Assembly (NCBI RefSeq): GCF_018446385.1
Contig: NC_056002.1
Span: 5,505,474-5,569,473, forward strand
Source of the DNA: Zingiber officinale
Lineage: Eukaryota; Streptophyta; Magnoliopsida; Zingiberales; Zingiberaceae
DNA length: 64,000 nucleotides
Direction: 5' to 3'
Within the stretch, counting starts at the first letter, position 1. Every line of letters starts with the position of its first letter. A model generated the notes under the pieces. That model searched no databases. It was given only the letters and a program-made list of their open reading frames with translations, and was not told the origin of the DNA. Made by a program: the position numbers and the translations under genes. This document shows, in pieces, positions 1 to 9,510 of the stretch.

Positions 1-1231
1 AATTTGTGATTGAATCACAACTTGTTATATTTGAAATTATGAATGTATTGAAATTTCCCTAGTTATCAAATTGGTGTATTCGTACATCATCAATTTTGTA
101 AGACCAGCACGAGTTATACTTCTTGATTCGGCCAAACAACTATTTTTCATTAGCTAGAGATATTGGAATGTTGAGAGTTATACATAGATGCTAGTTATTT
201 TATTAGAGTGACTTACTGTAAGACTTCATATGGTTATCAACATATATGATTATATCTGTAAAATTTTTATTACAGCTCAAGTGCAAATTTTTCTTCGACT
301 TGAGGTATACAAATTATCTTGGTCATGAAGATTTATACTTTGACATCTTAAGCAAACATTTTTTAGAGATGTGGATCCGAAATGATTGGGTATGTCGAAG
401 TGTCCGAAGGTATTTGGATAACCCATAGAGGATTCATCACTCCTTGCAAGGAGACATATACCCTCTGATCATTCGTTAGAATTATTACTCAAAGTCTTTG
501 GCCAAAACATCACATAATAAGAGTATGAGACTTTGACTCTTGTACACATCTACGAGTAATTTGAATTCGGAAAACGATGAAGATTACTTGGATTAGGTGT
601 GACGTAGTCAGCCTAGCGGGGGCAAACACATAGACCATGTCATGAACCAAGTGAGTATAAGACGAGTGAAAGGAACGATGCACGACTCACTGTAGCTGTT
701 GAAGGGTTCAAAATTAATTCTGAGATCAACTGCGATTTTTTGACTAATTAGAGATCATGATGTACTACTAGGTGTCACTCATGATCGTTACATAATTAAG
801 TGGTTAATTATGAACGACCACGATAAACTGAGAACCTATTAGGCTACACACATTATCAGTCTCTAAAAGACGTAAAACAAGTTAGGGAATAGGATTCTCA
901 GATCAAGAGATAAATATTTGGTTGAACCTTATATAAGACAAATATGGTAATATTTTTCAGAACGGAAGCACGGATGTGCCACATCTCTTATGAAAAAGTT
1001 GGATCATATTTGGTTTAATCATGAACTAATTTGGTTTAGCTATGAACTAACTTAATTTAGTTGTGAACAAAACCAACGGATTATTGAGATAATTTTTAGT
1101 TAAGACATAATGGGTTGAATTTGGATTTTCAAATCCAACTCATTAAAGAGAACTATATATTGATATGATTAAGAGAGAATTAACATACAATTCATTATTG
1201 ACTTGATTAGGTTTTAAAAACCTAAACTCAA
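1..1231 (+). repeat. LTR-like retroelement sequence, cut by the window edge
   Basis: AT-rich sequence without a credible ORF. It has a plus-strand TATA-like box (TTATATAAGAC, 929-939). When the two nested elements are removed (1232-5518 plus one TSD copy, 5615-7418 plus one TSD copy), it joins smoothly to 5524-5605 and 7428 to about 7740. Promoter-like content without coding capacity suggests the LTR or leader of an older LTR retrotransposon in plus orientation. The left end lies outside the window and no second LTR was found, so the family is not assigned. Confidence 0.4.
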
Positions 1232-2304
1232 TGTTGGTGCAGCGGGGACCGACAAGAGGGGGTTAATTGCCTGCAAGTTAAAACTAAACCCTCCTCAACC
1301 AGTTTCAACTCAAATAATAAGCAACTATATTAAGAATCAAAATAAGCAGAGAAAAAGACATACAAATTTAACCTGGTTACAACCAAGAGGGTTGTTAATC
1401 CAGGACGATGAAAAGCGCAGTAAGAAAGCTCCTTCTCTGAAGGCGGAGAAGTCTTTTACACTTTGTAAGCACAGAAGTTGCAGAAGAAAAATTACAAAGT
1501 TGGTTTTTCGTTTACTGTTTTCGATATTCACAAGAGTTACCCGAGACCCTCCTTATATAGGGGTTCTCGAGCTTATCAGTTCACTTGATCCTTCGGGATC
1601 AAGTTTGACTCGAGAGGGATCGGTCGATCGATCCCCAGGTTCGGTCGACCGAACCTGCTGTACCTGCGCAGCTTCGCGTCCAGGTGCAGTCTTTGTGGAT
1701 CGAGCTTGGGTTTGGTCGACCGATAGGCCAACGGTCTTCAGCTGAGTTGGCCCGATCAATCTGCTCGACTCAGTCTCTGGATAGACTTCGGTTCGGTCGA
1801 CCGATCAGAAGGTTCGGTCGATCGATCAGCTCCCCAACGGTTGGCTGCTTGACGTGGCTTCTGACGTGTCACCAACAGCTGGCGTCGGATAAAGAAGGGT
1901 TCGATCGACCGATCAAGGGGTTCGGTCGACCGAACCATTGACAAGTCAACTCCTAGTTGACTTGCTCTGGTTCGGCTCCTTGGGTGATTGCGGCCTACCG
2001 GAATAGGGTTCACCCGAACCCAATTCCCGACCTTCTCCTCGAGCAGGCTTCCTCCCCGGCTTTACATTCCTCGAACACCGTGCACGTTCTTCTCGTCCAC
2101 CGGGTGTACTCTTCCGCAGCTCTCCAGTCCTTCGGACGTACCAAGCCCGTCGGCTCCCTTCCCGTGCCGTCCTTCTCGCCAACTGCGTCTTTCGCTCGAC
2201 TTCCTGTGCTCCTAAGTTCCTGCACACTCAGACACAGGGATCAGACAAAACGCAGGACCTAACCAACTTGGTTGATCACATCAAAACTACCACGGGGTTC
2301 AACA
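1232..2304 (-). repeat. 3' LTR of the gag-only element
   Basis: 1,073 bp, TG...CA, directly repeated at 4426-5518 with high identity. It differs from the partner mainly by lacking one ~22-bp GGTCGACC-containing repeat unit and by a 2-bp insertion near 1362. Several CG dinucleotides in its GGTCGACC motifs are TG/CA here, as expected from decay of methylated cytosines. A minus-strand TATA box (CTATATAAGG) lies at 1560-1551. Confidence 0.88.
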
Positions 2305-2318
2305 ATCTCCCCTTTTTT
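2305..2318 (-). other. Polypurine tract
   Basis: Minus-strand AAAAAAGGGGAGAT lies directly beside the 3' LTR, the expected position of the plus-strand DNA primer of an LTR retrotransposon. Confidence 0.8.
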
Positions 2319-2920
2319 GATGTGCATCAACCAAGTTCAAGTTAGGGGTAAACAAAACAAAAAGTAATTTGAAGAAAATTACTAAACTAACAATTCAGGC
2401 ATAAATTTGTAATTTTGAACTAAATTGCAACATGAAAATATATACAAAAAAAATTTTAAATTCCCCCCAACTGAACTTATATTTTATTCTCCCCCTTTGA
2501 TCACAGCAAAAACGGGGACAAAAAGATTTTCAATGAAAATTTCCTAAGTTTTCAACATTCAAGAAAAAAAATTTTAACGTTAAACATTTTCTAAGTGTCA
2601 AAATATTTTTCAAAATGCAACTAAAAATTTTCTAAGTTAAAAAAAATTCTAAACAAATTTTTAAGTAAATGAAAAAAACTGGGTTAGGTTAAAAAAAAAA
2701 AATTCTAAGTTCCAAACACTTTTTTTAAGCATTATTCAATTTTATTTTCAATGCTTTTAGCAAACCGTTAATTAAACAGTTCATTTCTAAATTTGGCTTC
2801 TAGGTAATGACGAGGCACTAGACCTTCTTGGTTATTGGAGCAACAACCACTTTCTAGTCAAAGCCGCATTAGGAAAATCAATGTTTAATTTTCTCTTTTG
2901 AAGCCTTTAATTTTAAAGGA
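2319..2920. other. Non-coding internal region of the gag-only element
   Basis: About 600 bp of A/T-rich sequence between the end of the gag frame and the polypurine tract, with many AAATTTT runs. No protease, integrase or RT motif is visible in any frame. Confidence 0.6.
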
Positions 2921-4360
2921 TTAATTAAATACTGATTTTAGAACCCAATAGAGGTTCCTTCCTACTGGGTTAGTCAAATACTTAGGGGGTATATAGTTTC
3001 TTGGCACTTTTCTAAGTTGACTCTGATGGTTTCTAATGTACCAATTTAATTTTCCATAAATCCTAATTTTTGAATTTGGAAATTTCTTTAAGCATGCATC
3101 ACATTTCAATTTTTCAATTTTATTTTTTAATTTTATATTTTCTAATTGCAAAATCTCATTTTCCAAATTTAAATTTTCCACACTTATTTTTAAATTGGCA
3201 ATTTCTTTTTCTGATTTGAATAGATCTTCAGACAAAGCTTTAATAAACTCAAAAGACTGTTCAGGGTTTAGGGCACGTACCTTACTTACCTGTTTGTCGG
3301 TAGCTCCCCCTTCATCGCAGCTTTCCTCTTCAGTCTCTCCCCCTTGATCAATGCTCATCTCTGAGTCTGAGTTATCTTCAAAGAGGTGGTTGGCCACCAG
3401 TGCTATTCCCGAGAATGCTTCGACTTCAGATTCGGAGGACGATGTATCATCCCATGTGGCTTTTAGGTTGTGTTTGGGTCAAGCTGGCTTCTTGCTCCTT
3501 TCCTTGTCCTTCTGATTGCTCTTCAATTTTGGGTAATCCTCTTTGATGTGCACTTCTTCATTGCAATTGTAGCAACGGACTGTCCTTCTCTTTTGACGAT
3601 GTTTAGTTGACAGCGATCTAAATTGGTTAGATTTAAAAAACTTGTTAAATCGTTTTACCATTAATGCAGCTTCGTTCTCGTCAATCGTCGCTTCGGAGTC
3701 GGGATCGTCCTTTTCAGCTCGTAGGGCAATGTTGAGGTTCGACTTTTCTACTTGATTTTCTGTAATTCGAGATTCGTGAAGTTCAAAAGTGGAAAATAAT
3801 TGCTCTAAAGTACTTACCTCGAGGTCCTTAGAGATGTAGTATGCATCTACTAAGGAGGCCCACTCCGGAGTCCTCGAGAAGGCGTTGAGCGCGTATCGGA
3901 TGGAGTCTCGGTTCGTTACCGTTTCGCCGAGATTCGTCAATTGCGTTATCAGCTCCTTGATCCGTGCTTGGAGTTGCGCTACCTTCTCGCCGGTGTTCAT
4001 TCGGAGATTTGTTAGTTGTGTTCGAAGAATGTCGCGCCTCGCTAGCTTTGCTTCCGAGGTGCCTTCGTGGAGCTCTAGGAATTTCTCCCAGAGGTCTTTT
4101 GCGGAGTCGTGGCTTCCAATCCGACTTACCTCCTGGGGCGGAAGAACGCTGAGCAAGTGAAACTCAGCTTTTCCGTTCGCCACGAAATCCGCCTGCTCCT
4201 TCTTCGTCCATTGGTTCTCTTCTTTGTCTTTAGGAGCTGCAAAACTGTATTTCATTGTTAGTAAGATATCGAACTCGGTTTTGAAGAATACCTCCATTTT
4301 TCGCTTCTATGTAGCGAAATCTCCGTCGAACTTCGGGGGATGGATGTTCGCGCCGGCCAT
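2921..4360 (-). pseudogene. Copia-type gag (UBN2-like) with zinc knuckle and coiled-coil tail
   Basis: The frame opens at ATG 4360-4358 (MAGANIHPPKFDGDFAT), is stopped by TAG at 4309-4307, and continues in the same frame as a 272-residue stretch to a TGA at 3481-3479. It then reads on in frame, with no shift, through an acidic Ser/Asp/Glu stretch to 2921. The main stretch has the gag features of the UBN2 family, including a TLEQLFSTFELHE segment. Near 3557 lies a damaged CCHC knuckle (CYNC then H, with Tyr in place of the last Cys). The last ~150 codons contain a heptad-rich Leu/Ile/Asn coiled coil and the segment NPVGRNLYWVLKS that normally precedes the protease region in Copia polyproteins. 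Function in an active relative: capsid formation and RNA packaging. Two nonsense codons and the damaged knuckle make it a pseudogene. Confidence 0.85.
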
Positions 4361-4410
4361 AGTCCTGATTTTTTTGCTTCAGACGGCGGTTAGTCCTTCT
4401 GATGCGGCCT

Positions 4411-4423
4411 GACTCTGATACCA
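4411..4423 (-). other. Primer-binding site (tRNA-iMet type)
   Basis: On the minus strand, two bases after the LTR end, the sequence is TGGTATCAGAGTC. This matches the usual plant Copia primer-binding site complementary to the 3' end of initiator methionine tRNA (TGGTATCAGAGC), with a changed penultimate base. Confidence 0.85.
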
Positions 4424-4743
4424 CTTGTTGGTGCAGCGGGGACCGGCAAGAGGGGGGTGAATTGCCTGCAAGTTAAAACTAAACCCTCCTCAACCAGTTT
4501 CAACTCAAATAATAAGCAACTATATTAAGAATCAAAATAAGCAGAGAAAAAGACACAAATTTAACCTGGTTACAACCAAGAGGGTTGTTAATCCAGGACG
4601 ATGAAAAGCGCAGTAAGAAAACTCCTTCTCTGAAGGCGGAGAAGCCTTTTACATTTTGTAAGCACAGAAGTTGCAGAAGAAAAATTACAGAGTTGTTTTT
4701 TCGTTTACTGTTTTCGATATTCACAAGAGCTACCCGAGACCCT

Positions 4744-4753
4744 CTTTATATAG
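4744..4753 (-). promoter_or_regulatory. LTR TATA box
   Basis: Minus-strand CTATATAAAG in the 5' LTR, with a counterpart at 1560-1551 in the other LTR. It separates the palindrome-rich U3 from the R/U5 region and fits a Pol II start about 30 bp downstream. Confidence 0.55.
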
Positions 4754-4807
4754 GGGTTCTTGAGCTTATCAGTTCACCTGATCCTTCGGGATCAAGTTTG
4801 ACTCGAG

Positions 4808-5150
4808 AGGGATCGGTCGACCGATCCCCAGGTTCGGTCGACCGAACCTGCTGTACCTGTCCAGTTTCGCGTCCAGGTGCAGTCTCTGTGGATCAAGCTT
4901 GGGTTCGGTCGACCGATCCTTTTGTTCGGTCGACCGATCGGCCAACGGTCTTCAGCTGAGTTGGCCCGATCAATCTGCTCGACTCAGTCTCTGGATAGAC
5001 TTCGGTTTGGTCGACCGATCAGAAGGTTCGGTCGACCGATCAGCTCCCCAACGGTTGGCTGCTTGACGTGACTTCTGACGTGTCACCAACAGCTGGCGTC
5101 AGATAAAGAAGGGTTCGGTCGACCGATCAAGGGGTTCGGTCGACCGAACC
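4808..5150. repeat. Cluster of GGTCGACC palindromes in U3
   Basis: Eight copies of a 16-bp imperfect palindrome of the form TTCGGTCGACCGAACC or TTCGGTCGACCGATC at about 4812, 4832, 4903, 4925, 5005, 5027, 5115 and 5135. The other LTR has seven more decayed copies at about 1623, 1643, 1711, 1790, 1813, 1900 and 1920. All lie upstream of the TATA box on the minus strand, where enhancer repeats of LTRs usually sit. No binding protein is assigned. Confidence 0.75.
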
Positions 5151-5523
5151 ATTGACAAGTCAACTCCTAGTTGACTTGCTCTGGTTCGGCTCCTTGGGTG
5201 ATTGTGGCCTACCGGAATAGGACTCACCCGAACCCAATTCCCGGCCTTCTCCTCGAGCAGGTTTCCTCCCCGGCTTTACGTCCCTCGAACGCCGCGCACG
5301 TTCTTCTCGCCCACCGGGTGTACTCTTCCGCAGCTCTCCCGTCCTTCGGACGTACCAAGCCCGTCGGCTCCCTTCCTGTGCCGTCCTTCTCGCCAGCTAC
5401 GTCTTCCGCTCGACTTCCTGTGCTCCTAAGTTCCTACACACTCAGACACAGGGATCAGACAAAACGCAGGACCAAACCAACTTAGTTGATTACATCAAAA
5501 CTACCACGGGGTTCAACACTCAA

Positions 5524-5605
5524 TACATCTCTCCCTCTCTCTTTGTCACCAACCACCAACAAAGAAGGAGATCCTTCTTGTCGTGAGCCACCCAAAAAAG
5601 GAAGG
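5524..5605 (+). repeat. Continuation of the split LTR-like sequence
   Basis: Short C/T-rich stretch between the TSD of the gag-only element and the TSD of the Pack-MULE. It joins 1-1231 to 7428 onward once the insertions are removed. Confidence 0.4.
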
Positions 5606-5614
5606 TCTTCCTTT

Positions 5615-5787
5615 GGGGAAATACATTATTATGTCCCTATTATTTCTGAGTTTTCCCACTTATATCCCTAAAATAGTTTCGTTCCCATTTATATCCCTCA
5701 TAAATCGTTTTCGTTCCCATTTATGTCCTTGCCGTTAACTGGTCCGTGAATATGAGATGGAATCGGCACGTGATCTGCACGTGCTAG
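5615..5787. repeat. Pack-MULE left TIR
   Basis: 173-bp terminal inverted repeat, complementary to 7246-7418. It includes three copies of a TTCCCATTTAT(A/G)TCC-like motif. Confidence 0.9.
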
Positions 5788-6601
5788 AAACGCGTCCATG
5801 CTGTTTTGGTTTGCCAACTGCGAAAAGTTTTTCTGGAAAGGCTTCAACTGTGAATCATCGCACCAAGCGAAGGTTTTGTCTCCGAAATAAGCAACCAGAT
5901 AGTGATCCTTTTTCCGATTGTTCGATGCATCTCGGAGGATCAAAAGGATCGAATATTTGAGCCGGCCACCATGGGTGGCTCCTCACCTTACCCCAAACCA
6001 AATCAGAAACTGCAAATATAGTCTTGTTCTCATCCTGAAAGGGGCAGCAACAAGAATCATGCTCATCGAGAACCGCAGCAGATTTCCGCCGCCTTCCCTT
6101 CTTTCGCTTTGCACTGGATCTCACACTTTGGTCCTTCGATTTCTCATCGACCGCATCTTCCTCTGCCTCTGTATCTTCGGCTTCCACAGTAACCTTCTCG
6201 GTTTCAGCTAAAGCGCCGCCTCCGGAGTCCGTCCCGTCATCGTGTTTGCCAATCACCGCCTCAACTTGTTCAGCTTCCTTCGCTCTGGTTAGGGTTTCCG
6301 GCTGTTCTCCAGCAGCGAAGTTGAGGTCGAGGAAGCCATCTCCGGGCTTATTCTCAGAATCCATGTGGACTGGACAGGTAAAACCATCAGAAAGTCTAAA
6401 TTTTTTTATGGAATCGCAACCCCTAGAAATCTTACAAAGTCATTCTCGGAGATCGAAAGACGCGATCAAATACCATGAATTCAAGAAAAAAAACAGAATA
6501 ATTGAAGAGAAATTGGACAGAAAGTCATCTTATTGCAGCTTACCTTGATCGTAATTTCTTGCTGTTTCCAGATCGAGAAAAAAATGGGGAATGGAACTGG
6601 A
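5788..6601 (-). pseudogene. Captured PWWP-domain gene fragment (first copy)
   Basis: On the minus strand: a 5' UTR piece ending at 6544, an intron at 6543-6370 with GTAAGC donor and CAG acceptor, and a coding exon starting MDSENKPGDGFLDLNF at 6364. An acidic N-terminal region and a Lys/Arg-rich patch (KRKKGRRRK) lead into a PWWP domain (FAVSDLVWGKVRSHPWWPAQIF, residues about 119-140). A frameshift near 5940 moves the rest of the domain (KKDHYLVAYFGDKTFAW) into another frame. The fragment then runs into the TIR near 5788. PWWP domains bind methylated histone tails or DNA in plant chromatin proteins. The combination with an acidic N-terminus is typical of plant PWWP proteins, but the exact parent gene cannot be named. 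The copy is truncated and frameshifted, so it is probably not functional. Confidence 0.85.
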
Positions 6602-6623
6602 TCTCACACTTTGGTCCTTCTTT

Positions 6624-7138
6624 CGCCGCCTTCCCTTCTTTCGCTTTGCACTGGATCTCACACTTTGGTCCTTCGATTTCTCATCGACCGCATCTTCCTC
6701 TGCCTCTGTATCTTCGGCTTCCACAGTAACCTTCTCGGTTTCAGCTAAAGCGCCGCCTCCGGAGTCCGTCCCGTCATCGTGTTTGCCAATCACCGCCTCA
6801 ACTTGTTCAGCTTCCTTCGCTCTGGTTAGGGTTTCCGGCTGTTCTCCAGCAGCGAAGTTGAGGTCGAGGAAGCCATCTCCGGGCTTATTCTCAGAATCCA
6901 TGTGGACTGGACAGGTAAAACCATCAGAAAGTCTAAATTTTTTTATGGAATCGCAACCCCTAGAAATCTTACAAAGTCATTCTCGGAGATCGAAAGACGC
7001 GATCAAATACCATGAATTCAAGAAAAAAAACAGAATAATTGAAGAGAAATTGGACAGAAAGTCATCTTATTGCAGCTTACCTTGATCGTAATTTCTTGCT
7101 GTTTCCAGATCGAGAAAAAAATGGGGAATGGAACTGGA
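6624..7138 (-). pseudogene. Second copy of captured PWWP gene 5' part
   Basis: 515 bp nearly identical to 6087-6601 (offset 537), including the start codon (6901), acidic N-terminus, Lys-rich patch, the 5' UTR intron (7080-6907) and upstream UTR. It lacks the PWWP domain itself because the duplication begins just before it. The two copies are separated by 22 bp that repeat sequence from about 6117-6138, which looks like templated filler at a duplication junction. Confidence 0.85.
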
Positions 7139-7245
7139 CAAGAATAAAGGGGATGAATGGGTTTGGATTTGGAGGAAGAGGTCAGCTCACGCCAGTAGAG
7201 AAGAGAAAAGATTTACGAAGATCATGAATTTTTAGGGGATTTTTA

Positions 7246-7418
7246 CTAGCATGTGCAGATCACGTGCCGATTCCGTCTCATATTCACGGACCAGTTAACG
7301 ACAGTGACATAAATGGGAACGAAAACGATTTATGAGGGATATAAATGAGAACGAAAACATTTTAGGGATATAAGTGAGAAAACTCAAAAACAATTGGGAC
7401 ATAATAATGTATTTCCCC
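7246..7418. repeat. Pack-MULE right TIR
   Basis: Inverted copy of 5615-5787, followed directly by the second TSD copy TCTTCCTTT. Confidence 0.9.
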
Positions 7419-7427
7419 TCTTCCTTT

Positions 7428-7740
7428 TGCTTCTTCTTCCTCTTCTTGATCTTTCTCTTTCACTTGTGGCTAGTACCTTCCAAAGGCGAGACTTGTTCTC
7501 TTGGAGTTGTCTTGAAAAGCTCAGCGTGGATACAAATAGAGGTGAGACTTGATAACGATGCCCTTCTCGTTACAGGTCATTCGTAAGGTATATCTAGAAT
7601 AATTGTTATTCAATTTTATTTTGTTTTATGATCTTGTCCGTGTGAATATATCTTGCATGCGTATGGCGTGTGTGATGTAATAAATTAGTTTATATGTCGT
7701 TAAGTCTTCCGCTATGTATGTTTACGAAACGTGTTTTTAG
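7428..7740 (+). repeat. Continuation of the split LTR-like sequence
   Basis: C/T-rich then A/T-rich sequence that continues 5524-5605 across the Pack-MULE. No convincing gene. The right boundary against the following minisatellite is approximate. Confidence 0.35.
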
Positions 7741-7779
7741 CACATACCATATCGGGCATAACCCATCACGAAATAGAGT

Positions 7780-8735
7780 GCGTGAGTCATGCATGCTTAT
7801 AACTCGTTATGAGAATGAGAATCTAGTAACCAGTCGGTTGGTCGTTGGATACGTGAGTTGTGCACGCTTATAACTCACAACTTGGGTGAGAATCTGGGGA
7901 TGCGTGAGTCATGTACACTTATAAATCGCCTTCAGGGATAAGTCTGTGACCCGACCGAATGATTGTTGGGTACGTAAGTTGTGGACACTTATAACTAGCA
8001 ACTAGGGCTAGAGTCTAGAAGCATGTGAGCCATGCATGCTTATAACTCGCCACTGGGGATGAGTGTGGGACCTAATCGGATGGTTATTGGGCACGTGAGC
8101 TATGCAAGCTTATAACTCGCAACTGGGGCGAAAATCTATAGGCATGTGAACCATGCACGCTTATGACACTCTACTAGCGCGAGAGTCTAGGAGACTCTCG
8201 CGCGTGAGTCATGTACGCTTATAACTCATCTCTGGGAATGAGAATTTACAACCTGACCGGATGGTCGTTGGTCACGCTTATTACTCGCAACTAGGGCGAG
8301 AGTTTGGATGTTTGTGAGTCATGCACGCTTATAACTCACCACTAGGGATGAGAGTCTGGGACCCGACCGGATGGTCGTCTGGCGCGTGAGTCATGCATGC
8401 TTATAACTCACAACTGGAGGAAGAGTTTAGGGGTGCGTGAGTTATGCACGCTTATAATTCGCCACTGGAGACGAGAGTTTGGGACCCGATCAGATGGTCG
8501 TTGAGCGCGTGAGCCATGCACGCTTATAACTTGCAACTAGGGCGAAAGTTTGAGACCCGATCGGATGATCGTTGGGCACGTGAACTGTGCACCTTATAAC
8601 TCGCAGCAGGGGTGAGAGTCTGTGACCCGACCGGGTGGTCATTGGGCGCGTGAACCATGAACACTTATAACTCGCAACTGGGGCGAGAGTCTGGTAACTC
8701 ATAGCTGGGGTGAAAATCTACGACATTTTTATTAG
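7780..8735. repeat. Minisatellite of alternating ~50 and ~70 bp half units
   Basis: About fifteen degenerate half-units, each with the core GTGAGTCATGCACGCTTATAACTCGC followed by either a short GGGGCGAGAGTC segment or a longer segment with GACCCGACCGGATGGTCGTTGG. Core positions alternate at roughly 50 and 70 bp, giving a compound period near 120 bp. It lies directly downstream (minus strand) of a Gypsy integrase remnant. The intact Tat-type element at the right end of the window has its minisatellite in the same place. Confidence 0.75.
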
Positions 8736-8765
8736 ATAAAAACGGATACAAGGATAGGACGTTTT

Positions 8766-9510
8766 TCAAGTATGGTAAGGCTGGAGGTAATTTGCGTTGC
8801 ACAAGCGATCCAACTTTTAATCATTGGCGTCTTGAATGTAGTAAGCGCCAGATACAAGTTTCTTGATGATTTTGTAAGGTCCATCCCATTAGAGTGCTAG
8901 CTTGGTGACATCCTCGATTGGCTTTATCCTCTTTCAGACCAAGTCACCTTTTTTGAAGAAACGAGGAACTATTCATCGGTCGTAGTTTTGCCGCATTCGT
9001 TGCTTATTAGCTGTCAGTTATGCTGCTGTTCTCTCCCTAGTCTCACTAATAAGATCCAATTCGAGAAGACGTTGCTCGACGTTATCTTCATCATACAATG
9101 ACCGTTGAGTAGATTCCTTACCCACTTCCACCAGGACAACTACTTCACTATCATTGACCAAATGGAAAGGCGTGACTCCGATGCTCTTTTGAGGAGTGGT
9201 GCGGTAAGCCAAAGAATGTTCGAGAGCTCTTCGACCCAACCACCTCCCACATTATCGAGTTTAATTCTAAACCCTCTTACAATCTCGCGGTTGGTAACCT
9301 TCGTTTGGCTGTTGCTTTGCAGATATGCTATAGAAGTGAATGCTTAGGTAATACTGAAATCGTGGCACCAATCTTGGATCTTGTGCCCCTGGAATTACCT
9401 ACCATTGTTTGAGACTGGCTCGTGAGGGATTCCAAATTGGGATAGAATATTAGTCTATAAGAACTTGATTGCAGCATGCTTGGTGATTCTAGCCGATGGC
9501 CTTTACATAT
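8766..9510 (-). pseudogene. Ty3/Gypsy (Tat-like) integrase remnant
   Basis: On the minus strand a decayed integrase can be followed through several frames. Core-like segments near 9500-9350 read RITKHAA-like residues. They are followed by NSQTKVTNREIVRGF, then LAYRTTPQKSIGVTPFHLV and a DEDNVEQRLLELDL stretch (9239-9018). A C-terminal part ends LDRLCNANYLQPYHT with a stop at 8766. These parts line up with the integrase of the element at 62400-63391. Multiple frameshifts and stops show it is dead. Upstream pol is not present in recognisable form. Confidence 0.8.

Larger units (their letters stand above)
1232..5518 (-). mobile_element. Gag-only LTR retrotransposon (TR-GAG-like, Copia-type gag)
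   Basis: The element is bounded by two long direct repeats (1232-2304 and 4426-5518), both TG...CA, and flanked by a perfect 5-bp target duplication CTCAA (1227-1231 and 5519-5523). On the minus strand the order is 5' LTR (5518-4426), a primer-binding site for initiator Met tRNA, a gag reading frame, a polypurine tract and the 3' LTR. The internal region is only about 2.1 kb. It encodes gag plus a coiled-coil tail and has no protease, integrase or RT. That layout matches terminal-repeat elements with a GAG domain only, or a deletion derivative. Mobilisation would need proteins from another element. Gag itself has two in-frame stops. Confidence 0.88.
4426..5518 (-). repeat. 5' LTR of the gag-only element
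   Basis: 1,093 bp, TG...CA. On the minus strand the U3 region is 5518 to about 4730, with a TATA-like box at 4753-4744 (CTATATAAAG), followed by R/U5 down to 4426. The U3 carries at least eight copies of a palindromic motif around GGTCGACC. Confidence 0.88.
5615..7418. mobile_element. Pack-MULE (Mutator-like, non-autonomous) with captured PWWP gene
   Basis: Long terminal inverted repeats of about 173 bp (5615-5787 and 7246-7418) start with GGGGAAATACATTATTATG and match along their length with few differences. The element is flanked by a perfect 9-bp duplication TCTTCCTTT (5606-5614 and 7419-7427), the size typical of Mutator-like elements. No transposase is encoded. The interior is GC-richer and is a minus-strand fragment of a cellular gene including 5' UTR, an intron and PWWP-coding sequence, partly duplicated. 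This is the definition of a Pack-MULE. Both TIRs also carry CACGTG-type motifs at their inner ends. Confidence 0.92.

Noticed and set aside
1684..2262. Overlapping ORFs on both strands in the GC-rich LTR
   Set aside because: They recur in the other LTR with altered frames and consist of translated palindromic repeats; LTRs are non-coding here.
5698..6364. PWWP ORFs as a functional chromatin gene
   Set aside because: The fragment is frameshifted inside the PWWP domain, ends in a Mutator TIR and lies between 9-bp target duplications, so it is a transposon capture.
7780..8735. Regular repeats with spacers resembling a CRISPR array
   Set aside because: Repeats and spacers are both degenerate copies of one compound unit, there are no cas genes, and the context is plant retroelement sequence.
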